Translations under genes and position numbers: made by a program | Assembly (NCBI GenBank): GCA_030696545.1 | Contig: JAUYSA010000253.1 | Coordinates: forward strand, 1 to 7,198 | Origin: Hyphomonadaceae bacterium | GTDB lineage: Bacteria > Pseudomonadota > Alphaproteobacteria > Caulobacterales > Hyphomonadaceae | Direction: 5' to 3' | DNA: 7,198 bases | Shown: positions 1-6,230 of the stretch, piece after piece | Layout: the number at the start of each line of letters is the position of its first letter | Numbering within the stretch: position 1 is the first letter of the stretch | Notes under the pieces: model-generated | What the model was told of the DNA's origin: nothing | What the model saw: only the letters and a program-made list of their open reading frames with translations | Databases searched by the model: none

Positions 1-663
1 CGAATAAACCGCGTGCTCCATCATCAGCACTTTGTTGCCCGAAGCGAGCGCCACCGCGCCGCCCGATCCGCCCTCGCCCACGATCACCGAGATCATCGGC
101 GTATCCAGCGTCAGGCACGCCTCGATTGCGCGCGCCAGCGCTTCGGCCTGCCCACGCTCTTCCCCACCCTTGCCCGGGAAGGCGCCCGACGTATCGACCA
201 GCGCGATCACCGGCAGATTGAACCGCCCCGCCAGCTCCATCAGGCGCACCGCCTTGCGATAGCCTTCCGGCTTGCCCATCCCGAAATTGTGCTTCAGGCG
301 CGTCTGCGTATCGCGGCCTTTCTCATGTCCGATGACAACCACGGGCTTGCCGCGGAAACGCGCAAGACCGCCCATGATGGCGTCGTCGTTCATGAACTTC
401 CGGTCGCCCGCGAGTTCCACGAACTCCTCGAACAGCCCATCAACATAATCCATGAAGTGCGGCCGCTCAGGGTGACGCGCCACCTGCGTTTTCTGCCAGG
501 CGTTGAGGTGCGTGTAGATATGCTCGAGCTGCTTCTCGGCCTTCTCGCGCAGCTTGCCGACCTCTTCCTCGACGGTCGCCCCGCCGGTCGCTTCGAGTTC
601 AGCGATCCGCTTTTCGAGGTCCGCGACGGGCTTCTCGAAATCGAGATAGGTGGAAATGGCCAT
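1..663 (-). CDS. accA: Acetyl-CoA carboxylase carboxyltransferase subunit alpha (3' end outside window)
   Basis: AccA pairs with AccD to form the cytoplasmic carboxyltransferase that moves the carboxyl group from biotin on AccB to acetyl-CoA. The product is malonyl-CoA, the first committed step of fatty-acid synthesis. Residues 1-221 are present and the frame is open to the window edge. The family is about 320 residues long, so roughly the last third is missing. Seen in the translation: an N-terminal helical segment (about 8-50) typical of the subunit, then the crotonase-like core with NFGMGKPEGYRKA (126-138), VDTSGAFPG (156-164) and the glycine-rich GEGGSGGA (196-203). These line up with the E. 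coli motifs FGM.PEGYRKA, DTPGAYPG and GEGGSGGA. The ATG at 663-661 is preceded by GGAG (675-672) at an 8-nt spacing, and the protein starts MAISTYLDFEKP as alphaproteobacterial AccA proteins do. No accD or folC is visible. The upstream same-strand gene is a GMC oxidoreductase, separated by a repeat element, so co-transcription looks unlikely. Confidence 0.97.
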   Translation of the reverse strand, partial: MAISTYLDFEKPVADLEKRIAELEATGGATVEEEVGKLREKAEKQLEHIYTHLNAWQKTQVARHPERPHFMDYVDGLFEEFVELAGDRKFMNDDAIMGGLARFRGKPVVVIGHEKGRDTQTRLKHNFGMGKPEGYRKAVRLMELAGRFNLPVIALVDTSGAFPGKGGEERGQAEALARAIEACLTLDTPMISVIVGEGGSGGAVALASGNKVLMMEHAVYS

Positions 664-698
664 TGGAAAGGCTCCGGCTGACGATGCGCGGAGATAGC

Positions 699-717
699 GC
701 CGGGGGCCTCGCCCGGC
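699..717 (-). other. GC-rich hairpin in accA leader
   Basis: GCCGGG (699-704) and CCCGGC (712-717) form a perfect 6-bp stem with a 7-nt loop. It lies about 35 nt upstream of the accA start codon and would be part of the leader RNA if transcription begins near 755. It does not cover the ribosome-binding site and has no U-tract, so it is unlikely to be a terminator. A role in RNA stability or translation is possible, but a chance GC-rich stem cannot be excluded. Confidence 0.35.
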
Positions 718-761
718 AAGGTTGCGCGATAGAAGCCTTTGAAATCAGGGTAAAGGGCAAG

Positions 762-773
762 ATTATACGTCAA
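762..773 (-). promoter_or_regulatory. Candidate accA promoter elements
   Basis: On the minus strand TTGACG (773-768) is followed directly by TATAAT (767-762), in an AT-richer patch about 100 nt upstream of accA. The two cannot serve one promoter as -35 and -10 because they abut. Either TATAAT is a -10 with a poor -35 inside the neighbouring repeat, or TTGACG is a -35 with a weak -10 near 745-752. The location suits an accA promoter, but the exact elements are uncertain. Confidence 0.35.
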
Positions 774-783
774 TCGCTGACGC

Positions 784-918
784 AGCTCTTCCCCCGCTTG
801 CGGGGGAAGTGGATCGGCGCGAAGCGCCGAGACGTTGGGGGCAAGTCACAAGCACCGCCCCCGTAACTCGCCCCCATCCCGGCTTCGCCGTACTTCCCCC
901 GCAAGCGGGGGAAGAGCT
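784..918. repeat. REP/REPIN-like inverted pair of palindromic repeats
   Basis: Two 27-bp copies (784-810 and 892-918) are perfect reverse complements of each other. Each is itself a near-perfect hairpin: CTTCCCCCGC and GCGGGGGAAG around a 2-nt centre (788-797/800-809 and 893-902/905-914). Inside the pair each arm continues into a second small hairpin: CGGCGC-GAA-GCGCCG (815-829) on the left and CGGC-TTC-GCCG (880-890) on the right. Further in, TGGGGGCAAGT (836-846) pairs with ACTCGCCCCCA (866-876) with one mismatch, so the whole 135 bp can fold into one branched cruciform or RNA. This matches the architecture of a REPIN, two inverted REP sequences mobilised as a unit. The right arm ends 7 bp beyond the GMC stop codon, so the element may also serve as its transcript end. 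No transposase gene lies in the window. Confidence 0.75.
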
Positions 919-925
919 TCAAACT

Positions 926-2542
926 CTACCGCCGCCCATCCTCCAGCAGCATCGCCGCGCCCTTCTCGGCGATCATCATCGTTGGCGAGTTCGTATTCCC
1001 GCTCGTGATGTTCGGCATCACCGAAGCGTCGATTACCCGCAGCCCCTCGATCCCGATAACGCGCAGCCGTTCGTCGACCACCGCACCAGCATCCCCGGCC
1101 ACGCCCATCTTCGCGGTGCCGACCGGGTGGAAGATCGTCGTCCCGATATCACCCGCCGCCCGCCTCAGCTCGTCATCGGTCGTCAGGTCTGCGCCCGGCG
1201 TGTATTCCTCCGGCGAATACCGCTTCAGCGCTGGCTGACCGACAATCTTCCGCACCAGCCTGATCGATTCCACCGCCGTGATCCTGTCGCTCTCCGTCGC
1301 CAGATAGTTTGGCTGGATCGCAGGCGCGACTTCGGAATCCGGCGACTTCGAATGGATCGACCCACGGCTATCCGGCCGCAGATTGCATACGCTGATCGTG
1401 ATCGCCGGAAACGGATGCAGCGCCTCACCGAATTTCGGCAAGGACAGCGGCTGAACATGAAACTGCACATTCGGCGTCGCATGACGTTCGTTCGTCTTCG
1501 CGAACGCGCCCATCTGCGACGGCGCCATCGTCATCGGTCCTCTGCGGCGTAACGCATAATCCGCCGCCATCGCTGGCCGGCGCAGCCAGTTGGCGTATTG
1601 CTCGTTCAGCGTCGGCACGCCCCGCACCTTGTAGATCGGGCGCAGCTGCAGATGGTCCTGCAAATTCTCGCCGACACCCGGCAGATCATGCACCACCGGC
1701 AGCCCCAGCGCGCTTATCCGCCCGGCCTGCCCGATGCCCGACATCTCCAGCAGCTTCGGCGTCTGCACAGCGCCCGCCGCAAGGATGATGTTCGCCCCGC
1801 GCGAAACATTGTGCTCCACGTCGTGGCGCTTTTCCCTGAACCAGGAAACGCCGATGGCGCGGTTGTTGTGCATCACGACGTTCTCCACGAACGCGCCAGT
1901 TACCAGCTTCAGGTTCGGCCGCTTCTTCAGGATCGGCTTCAAAAAGCCCCGCGCCGAAGACCAGCGCACGCCTTGCCTCTGGTTCACCTGGAAATAGCCG
2001 ACGCCCGTATTGTCGCCCGTGTTGAAGTCCGCGATGTGCGGAATGCCCGCCGAGTCCGCCGCTTCAGCAAAAGCTTCCAGAACCTGCCAACGCATGCGCG
2101 GATGCTCCACGCGCCACTCGCCGCCCCTGCCGTGATGCTCGCCGCCGGTCATGTGATCCTGATGCTTCAGGAAGAACGGTTTCACATCATCCCAGCCCCA
2201 ACCATTCAGCCCAAGCTGGCGCCAGTTGTCGTAGTCGGCCCTCTGCCCGCGCATATAGATCATCGCGTTGATCGCCGATGAGCCGCCGATGACCTTCCCG
2301 CGCGGATAGTTCAGCGACCGGCCGTTCAGCCCCGGCACCTTCTCCGTCTCGAACATCCAGTCGGCGCGGGGATTGCCGATCGCGAACAGGTAGCCCACCG
2401 GAATGTGAAACCAGATCCAGTCGTCATTGCCGCCCGCTTCCAGCAGCAACACCCGGTTCTTCGGGTCAGCCGACAGCCGGTTGGCCAGCACGCAGCCCGC
2501 CGATCCTGCGCCCACAATGATATAGTCAAAGCTCTCGCTCAT
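926..2542 (-). CDS. GMC-family FAD-dependent oxidoreductase (choline dehydrogenase-like)
   Basis: This is a 538-residue flavoprotein of the glucose-methanol-choline family, which oxidises alcohols to aldehydes or ketones with FAD. Seen in the translation: the FAD dinucleotide-binding GAGSAG (11-16) with ribose-binding E35 in LLLEAGG, GMC signature 1 around RGKVIGGSSAINAMIYMRG (81-99), GMC signature 2 GAVQTPKLLEMSGIG (257-271), and the C-terminal catalytic pair H472 (HPVGTAKMG) and N516 (GNTNSPT). Their 44-residue spacing equals that of His466/Asn510 in choline oxidase. Length is normal for the bacterial choline/alcohol dehydrogenase branch. There is no signal peptide, so it is probably cytoplasmic. 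The ATG at 2542 is chosen because the family's N terminus begins right there (SFDYIIVGAG), and a GTG 39 nt upstream adds nothing conserved. AGGGA lies 10 nt before the ATG. The substrate cannot be read from sequence, and betA is not claimed because no betB, betI or choline transporter is present. It diverges from the serine hydrolase gene at 2699. Confidence 0.93.
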   Translation of the reverse strand: MSESFDYIIVGAGSAGCVLANRLSADPKNRVLLLEAGGNDDWIWFHIPVGYLFAIGNPRADWMFETEKVPGLNGRSLNYPRGKVIGGSSAINAMIYMRGQRADYDNWRQLGLNGWGWDDVKPFFLKHQDHMTGGEHHGRGGEWRVEHPRMRWQVLEAFAEAADSAGIPHIADFNTGDNTGVGYFQVNQRQGVRWSSARGFLKPILKKRPNLKLVTGAFVENVVMHNNRAIGVSWFREKRHDVEHNVSRGANIILAAGAVQTPKLLEMSGIGQAGRISALGLPVVHDLPGVGENLQDHLQLRPIYKVRGVPTLNEQYANWLRRPAMAADYALRRRGPMTMAPSQMGAFAKTNERHATPNVQFHVQPLSLPKFGEALHPFPAITISVCNLRPDSRGSIHSKSPDSEVAPAIQPNYLATESDRITAVESIRLVRKIVGQPALKRYSPEEYTPGADLTTDDELRRAAGDIGTTIFHPVGTAKMGVAGDAGAVVDERLRVIGIEGLRVIDASVMPNITSGNTNSPTMMIAEKGAAMLLEDGRR

Positions 2543-2698
2543 GGCCGCACATTCCCTGGAGAGGGTAAACGATCTACCCACTTCGCCCGCGCGTTGACCA
2601 ACAGAGTTGACGAAACGGCACGCTTGACCCGCCCAGCCAGCCTGCCATCGTCAGTTCAAAATCCTTGGCCGATAAAGGTCATGGGGAGGACACGTCCA
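2543..2698. promoter_or_regulatory. Divergent intergenic region with three TTGAC motifs
   Basis: This 156-bp spacer must hold the promoters of both the GMC gene (leftward) and the serine hydrolase gene (rightward). On the plus strand TTGAC occurs three times within 35 bp (2594, 2607 and 2624). Each could be a -35 core, or they could together form a tandem regulator site. The first sits in an imperfect palindrome, GTTGACCAAC. No good -10 lies 16-18 nt after any of them, so no promoter is assigned. There is no room for a gene here. Confidence 0.3.
2684..2689 (+). promoter_or_regulatory. Shine-Dalgarno site fixing the serine hydrolase start
   Basis: GGGAGG ends 9 nt before the ATG at 2699. It overlaps the start of another in-frame ATG (2681), which therefore cannot use it. 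This supports the ATG at 2699, which also puts a lipoprotein signal peptide exactly at the N terminus. Confidence 0.7.
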
Positions 2699-4039
2699 AT
2701 GCACATCAAGACAATCCTGCTCTCAGGCCTGAGCGCCGCGGCGCTCTCCGGCTGCATGGTTTCGGTCACGGACACCCAGCGCCCGCCCGCGCTCCATGCC
2801 GCGACCATGGCCCCGCCAATGGCGCACGGGCCGATCCACAACGACACCACCGCCTCCCAAACCCTGACGCGCAACGGCCTCACCACGCTCGACGCGGTGA
2901 TGAAGCAGTACATCACCGACGGCAAACTCGGCGGCGCTGTCATCAAGATCAACCAGCACGGCCGCGAGGTCTTCTCCGAGGCCTATGGCTGGCGCGACCG
3001 CGAAGCCAACGTGCCCATGCAAGAAGACACCATCTTCCGCATCGCCTCGCAGACCAAGGCGCTCACCTCCGTATCGATCATGATGCTGATGGAGGAAGGC
3101 AAGCTCGTCCTCGAAGATCCTGTCGGCAAGTTCCTGCCGGAATGGCAGAAGACCACCGTCGCCGTCGCGAAGGAAAAGGGCGGCTATGAGGTCGTGCCCG
3201 CCAAGCGCCCGATCACCATCCGCGACCTGCTCTCGCACACGGCTGGCGTTTCCTACGGCACAGGCCCGGCCGAGAAGGCCTGGCGCGACGCCGGCATCTT
3301 CGGCTGGTACTTCGCCGACAAGAGCGTCCCCGTCTCCGACGTCGTCGCCAAAATGGCGAAGCTCCCGATGGCTGCACAGCCCGGCGAGCAGTGGGTCTAT
3401 GGCTACAACACCGACATTCTCGGCGTGGTCGTAGAGAAGCTCTCCGGCAAGTCGCTCGATGTGTTCTTCAAGGAGCGTCTGATCGATCCGCTCGGCATGG
3501 CCGATACCGCCTTCTGCCTGCCGCCCGAAAAAACCAACCGGCTCGCCGTCGTCTATACGGCAGTAGATGGAAAGGCCGAGCGTGCGGCCAATCCCGGCAA
3601 GTGGGAAGGCTCGGGCCATATCGGCCAGGGCCATTATGCAGGCGGCCCGTGCAAGGCCTTCGCAGGCGGCGCCGGCCTTCTCTCCACCGCCAACGACTAT
3701 TCGCGCTTCCTGGAGATGCTTCGCCAGGGCGGTACGTTTGAAGGCAAGCGCTATATCTCGCGCAACAGCGTCGACCTGATGTCTCACGACACGCTCGTGT
3801 CGGCGCCCTATCAGGCCGGTCAGGGTTTCGGCCTCGGCTTCCGCGTCACCATGGAGCCAAGCAAGATGGGCAATCTCGGCTCGGTGGGCGACTATGGCTG
3901 GGGTGGCGCCTACCACTCGACCTACTGGGTCGACCCAAAGGAAGACCTCACCATCGTCTATATGACCCAGCTCATCCCCGCAGGCGGCCTCGAAGAACAG
4001 GCCAAGATCCGCGCGCTCATCTATTCGGCGCTCGACTAG
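2699..4039 (+). CDS. Serine hydrolase lipoprotein, beta-lactamase family (class VIII esterase-like)
   Basis: A 446-residue protein of the class C beta-lactamase/penicillin-binding-protein-like serine hydrolase superfamily. An N-terminal signal peptide ends in the lipobox LSGC (16-19). Cys19 would be lipidated, and Met at +2 rather than Asp suggests delivery to the outer membrane. Catalytic features seen: SQTK (117-120) as the S-x-x-K nucleophile/base motif, WVYGYNTDILG (232-242) matching the W-x-Y-S-x-x-x-D-V-L-G block of EstB-like class VIII esterases with Y234 as the probable second base, and WGG (401-403) before a WVDPKEDL..VYMTQ strand, where true beta-lactamases carry KTG. The family hydrolyses esters, and some members weakly open beta-lactams. 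An esterase/lipase or peptidase role is favoured over antibiotic resistance. C273 and C318 could form a disulfide. Frame-extended starts as far back as 2405 overlap the GMC coding region and are rejected. The gene diverges from the GMC gene and converges stop-to-stop with the lipoprotein gene at 4040. Confidence 0.92.
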   Translation: MHIKTILLSGLSAAALSGCMVSVTDTQRPPALHAATMAPPMAHGPIHNDTTASQTLTRNGLTTLDAVMKQYITDGKLGGAVIKINQHGREVFSEAYGWRDREANVPMQEDTIFRIASQTKALTSVSIMMLMEEGKLVLEDPVGKFLPEWQKTTVAVAKEKGGYEVVPAKRPITIRDLLSHTAGVSYGTGPAEKAWRDAGIFGWYFADKSVPVSDVVAKMAKLPMAAQPGEQWVYGYNTDILGVVVEKLSGKSLDVFFKERLIDPLGMADTAFCLPPEKTNRLAVVYTAVDGKAERAANPGKWEGSGHIGQGHYAGGPCKAFAGGAGLLSTANDYSRFLEMLRQGGTFEGKRYISRNSVDLMSHDTLVSAPYQAGQGFGLGFRVTMEPSKMGNLGSVGDYGWGGAYHSTYWVDPKEDLTIVYMTQLIPAGGLEEQAKIRALIYSALD

Positions 4040-4058
4040 CTATTTCACAGCCGAATAG
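4021..4058. repeat. Inverted repeat across abutting convergent stop codons
   Basis: CTATTCGGC (4021-4029) and GCCGAATAG (4050-4058) are perfect 9-bp inverted arms around a 20-nt loop holding both stop codons (4037-4039 plus, 4042-4040 minus). A competing inner stem pairs AGCTATT (4038-4044) with AATAGCT (4054-4060). It is the only hairpin I found at this gene junction and so a candidate bidirectional transcript end, but it lacks a T-run on either side. Both proteins encode Tyr-Ser-Ala near their C termini, which by itself generates most of the symmetry. Confidence 0.45.
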
Positions 4059-4642
4059 CTGAACGTCCCGCACAATGCCGTCTCCGGATTTTCCGGCGGC
4101 CAGCCCGTGCCCGTGAACGCTGCGATGGTGATCACCTCCCCCTGCGAGTCGGTGTGCGGATAGACGGCGAAGATATACGGCTTGTCGCACAGCCCGCCAT
4201 TCGGCGTGCCTGCCGGGATGGTTTCGCCCTCAACCGTGTACATCTCCACATCGCCAGCTTCGACCTTGCCCGAGGCGCCAGGAAACGGCCCGTTCCAGTC
4301 GTAAACCGGATCGCCCATCCCCGCCCCGCCGGGCGCCATCACCGTCTCGTAGCGGATGCCGTTCTCGAACGCGAAAGTCGCGCCCGGCGGCATGTTCACG
4401 CCCGATTGCGGCGTCGGCGTCACCGTTAGCTTGCCCGGCGTGAACGACATCGCCGTATTGGACATCGCCTCGTAGATTTTCGGCGGCCCCACCGGCGCAG
4501 GCTCGAATACAACTGACGGATCATCCTGCCCCAGCTCTTCTGCTGTAGGATCAACCGCCGCGGACTCTTCCGCAGGCTTCGTCTCCGGCTGGCAGGCTGC
4601 CAGCGCGATCACCGAAGCAGCCGCCACAATAAGAGCACGCAT
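4040..4642 (-). CDS. Uncharacterised small lipoprotein downstream of alkaline phosphatase
   Basis: I do not recognise this 200-residue protein. It begins with a clear lipoprotein signal peptide: R2, a hydrophobic stretch 3-16, and lipobox LAAC (14-17). Gln at +2 predicts the outer membrane. Residues 18-54 form a Pro/Glu/Asp/Ala-rich acidic linker. The rest (about 55-200) is rich in Gly, Pro, Thr and aromatic residues and poor in charge. It reads like a small beta-rich periplasmic domain, with C152 and C191 as the only cysteines after the lipidated one, probably a disulfide. No catalytic motif is visible. The start at 4642 has GGAGG at a 6-nt spacing. The gene lies 41 bp after the alkaline phosphatase gene on the same strand with no terminator-like hairpin between, so the two are probably co-transcribed. 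It may act with the phosphatase or simply share its regulation. Its stop codon abuts that of the convergent serine hydrolase. Confidence 0.85.
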   Translation of the reverse strand: MRALIVAAASVIALAACQPETKPAEESAAVDPTAEELGQDDPSVVFEPAPVGPPKIYEAMSNTAMSFTPGKLTVTPTPQSGVNMPPGATFAFENGIRYETVMAPGGAGMGDPVYDWNGPFPGASGKVEAGDVEMYTVEGETIPAGTPNGGLCDKPYIFAVYPHTDSQGEVITIAAFTGTGWPPENPETALCGTFSYSAVK

Positions 4643-4683
4643 GGAAATCCTCCAGAACTGGAAGAATCCTATCCCGCGCCGTT

Positions 4684-6216
4684 CTACTTCACCAGACCAA
4701 GGCTTCGCGCCATCACGTGGAAGATCTCGTTCTGCTCCACCGATCCCGAGAACAGGTTGGCGCCTGGCCCGCCCGCGAAGATCGCCACATCTTCCCCGCC
4801 GTGCGTTTCCGACGCCATCGGAATCAGCGACTGCTGCCGAAAGCCCAACGCAGTCGTATCGACATTGGTCAGGTCAGGCCGCTCGCACAGCCACTTGCCA
4901 TCCGCCTGCGGCTTGCACACCGAACCCGGACCATTGGCGAACGAAAGCGTCGTGTAGGGCTTGCCGTCAGCCGCCATCACCAGCTTGTCGCCCTCTTTCA
5001 CGAGCCCAAGGATCGGATTCCCACGCTGCGGATATCCCTGCAGGATCAGCGTGTGAGAATGGTCAGCCGTAACGATGATCATCGTATCCTTCGGATCGGT
5101 CATCGCCACCGCTGCCGCGATCGCCTCGTCCATGGCCACGGCATCCGCGAGCGCCCGCTGCGCATCGCCCGCGTGCAGCGCATGGTCCACGCGACCACCC
5201 TCAACCATCAGCACATAACCGCTCTGGTTGCGCGACAGACGCGTCACTGCCGCCTTGGTCATTTCCGCGATCGACGGCTCGCCCTTGCCGTCCTTGGCGC
5301 GATCCAGCTCGTACTGCATGTGCGACGGCTCGAAGAGTCCGAAGATCTGGCCATCGCTGCTCCAGTTGAACGCGTTGAACCCGGCGCGGTCGATCACGGC
5401 CGTCCGGTTCGGCGCAGCGGCCTTCCACTCGTCCATCAGGTTGCGGCCATCCTGACGTGCGCCCTTCTGGGCTGCGTATTCCGGGTCAGCCACGGTATTG
5501 GGCAGGAAGTTGGTGCGACCGCCGCCAAGGATAACCTCGAAGCCGTTGCCGTGCGCGCCCTGCCAGCTGATCATCTGCGAAGCGATATCCACGCATCCTG
5601 CGGCCTTGCCTGCGGCGGACACATCCTTGTCGCTCTCCCAGTCGCGTTCCGTTGTTTCTGCATAGGTCGCGGCCGGCGTTGCATGCGTGATGCGCGCGGT
5701 CGAGATAATGCCCGTCGCCATGCCGGCGTGCTCGGCGATCTCCCACAGAGATGTCGTGCCATTGCCCTTGGCTGTCGCGCAGTCCTTGAGGTTGACCGCC
5801 TGCGTCACGCCCAGCGAGCCATTGTACGACTTCACCCCCGTCGTCATCGCCACCGCCGTCGGCGCCGAATCCGCCACCTGGCTGTCATGGGTGTAGGTCT
5901 TCGAGAAAGCCGAGTACGGCAGCTTCTCCATCGCCAGCTGATAGCTCTCGCCATCCAGCCCCTTCATCTGGCCCGCATAAATGCGCGCGGCCGTAATGGT
6001 CGAAATGCCCATTCCGTCGCCAACAAACAGGATCACATTCTTCGCGCGAGCCGCTCCGCGCTCGGCTGCACGTGCGGCCACCGCGTTGTGGGCCTTCACA
6101 TAGTAACTGTCCTGCGCCTGCACCGGCGTCACCGCCATGGGGGAAGGCTGCATGGATGTGGCGCAGGCCGCAGCGCCAAGCGCAATCACCGACGCAGCCA
6201 TCACAAAGCGGACCAT
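4684..6216 (-). CDS. Alkaline phosphatase, PhoA-type, predicted lipoprotein
   Basis: A 510-residue periplasmic-side phosphomonoesterase of the PhoA family that releases phosphate from organic monoesters using two Zn and one Mg. Residues seen, with E. coli PhoA equivalents: D67 in VGDGMG (D51), nucleophile S117 in ADSAPTA (S102), H178 and T180 in THATPA (D153, T155), R191 (R166), E339 in VEGGRVDH (E322), D344 (D327), H345 (K328), H348 (H331), D385-H386 in TADHSH (D369-H370) and H472 in ETHGGEDV (H412). All metal and nucleophile positions are filled. His at the 153 and 328 positions is the arrangement of mammalian and many bacterial enzymes. The signal peptide ends GAAAC (14-18), so lipidation at C18 is likely, though the -3 residue is Ala. 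C146/C208 and C434/C444 are candidate disulfides. The ATG at 6216 is chosen because GGGAG lies 6 nt upstream. An ATG at 6222 and a GTG at 6231 overlap or precede that site. It probably forms an operon with the lipoprotein gene 41 bp downstream. Regulation by PhoB is suggested by the site at 6255-6272. Confidence 0.94.
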   Translation of the reverse strand: MVRFVMAASVIALGAAACATSMQPSPMAVTPVQAQDSYYVKAHNAVAARAAERGAARAKNVILFVGDGMGISTITAARIYAGQMKGLDGESYQLAMEKLPYSAFSKTYTHDSQVADSAPTAVAMTTGVKSYNGSLGVTQAVNLKDCATAKGNGTTSLWEIAEHAGMATGIISTARITHATPAATYAETTERDWESDKDVSAAGKAAGCVDIASQMISWQGAHGNGFEVILGGGRTNFLPNTVADPEYAAQKGARQDGRNLMDEWKAAAPNRTAVIDRAGFNAFNWSSDGQIFGLFEPSHMQYELDRAKDGKGEPSIAEMTKAAVTRLSRNQSGYVLMVEGGRVDHALHAGDAQRALADAVAMDEAIAAAVAMTDPKDTMIIVTADHSHTLILQGYPQRGNPILGLVKEGDKLVMAADGKPYTTLSFANGPGSVCKPQADGKWLCERPDLTNVDTTALGFRQQSLIPMASETHGGEDVAIFAGGPGANLFSGSVEQNEIFHVMARSLGLVK

Positions 6217-6222
6217 CACCAT

Positions 6223-6227
6223 CTCCC
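6223..6227 (-). promoter_or_regulatory. Shine-Dalgarno site fixing the phosphatase start
   Basis: GGGAG on the minus strand (6227-6223) is separated by 6 nt from the ATG at 6216-6214 and directly abuts the ATG at 6222-6220. Only the 6216 start has proper spacing, which places Arg3 just before the hydrophobic core of the signal peptide. Confidence 0.65.
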
Positions 6228-6230
6228 ACA

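Noticed and set aside
13..681. A plus-strand open frame covering the accA region.
   Set aside because: Its sequence is low-complexity Arg/His/Leu-rich, and the minus strand encodes unmistakable AccA.
390..773. A minus-strand frame starting with TTG inside the putative accA promoter and reading into accA out of frame.
   Set aside because: It overlaps accA in another frame, becomes Ser/Arg-rich there, and has no ribosome-binding site of note.
809..1552. A 247-codon plus-strand open frame antisense to the GMC gene 3' end, starting in the REP-like element.
   Set aside because: Arg-rich shadow composition, no motifs, and an initiation codon buried in a hairpin-rich repeat.
2543..2581. N-terminal extension of the GMC protein to a GTG at 2581.
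   Set aside because: The added 13 residues precede the normal family N terminus, and the ATG at 2542 has an acceptable upstream AGGGA.
2405..2698. A 98-residue N-terminal extension of the serine hydrolase in the same frame.
   Set aside because: It would overlap the GMC coding region and bury the lipoprotein signal peptide internally. The start at 2699 has a strong ribosome-binding site.
2723..3916. A 397-codon minus-strand open frame opposite the serine hydrolase gene.
   Set aside because: No recognisable domain. The opposite strand has a signal peptide, SxxK, Tyr and WGG motifs and a good ribosome-binding site.
2699..4039. Reading the hydrolase as an antibiotic-resistance beta-lactamase (ampC).
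   Set aside because: It lacks the KTG motif and carries WGG and the W-x-Y-x4-D-[VI]-L-G block typical of EstB-like esterases, and no ampR is adjacent.
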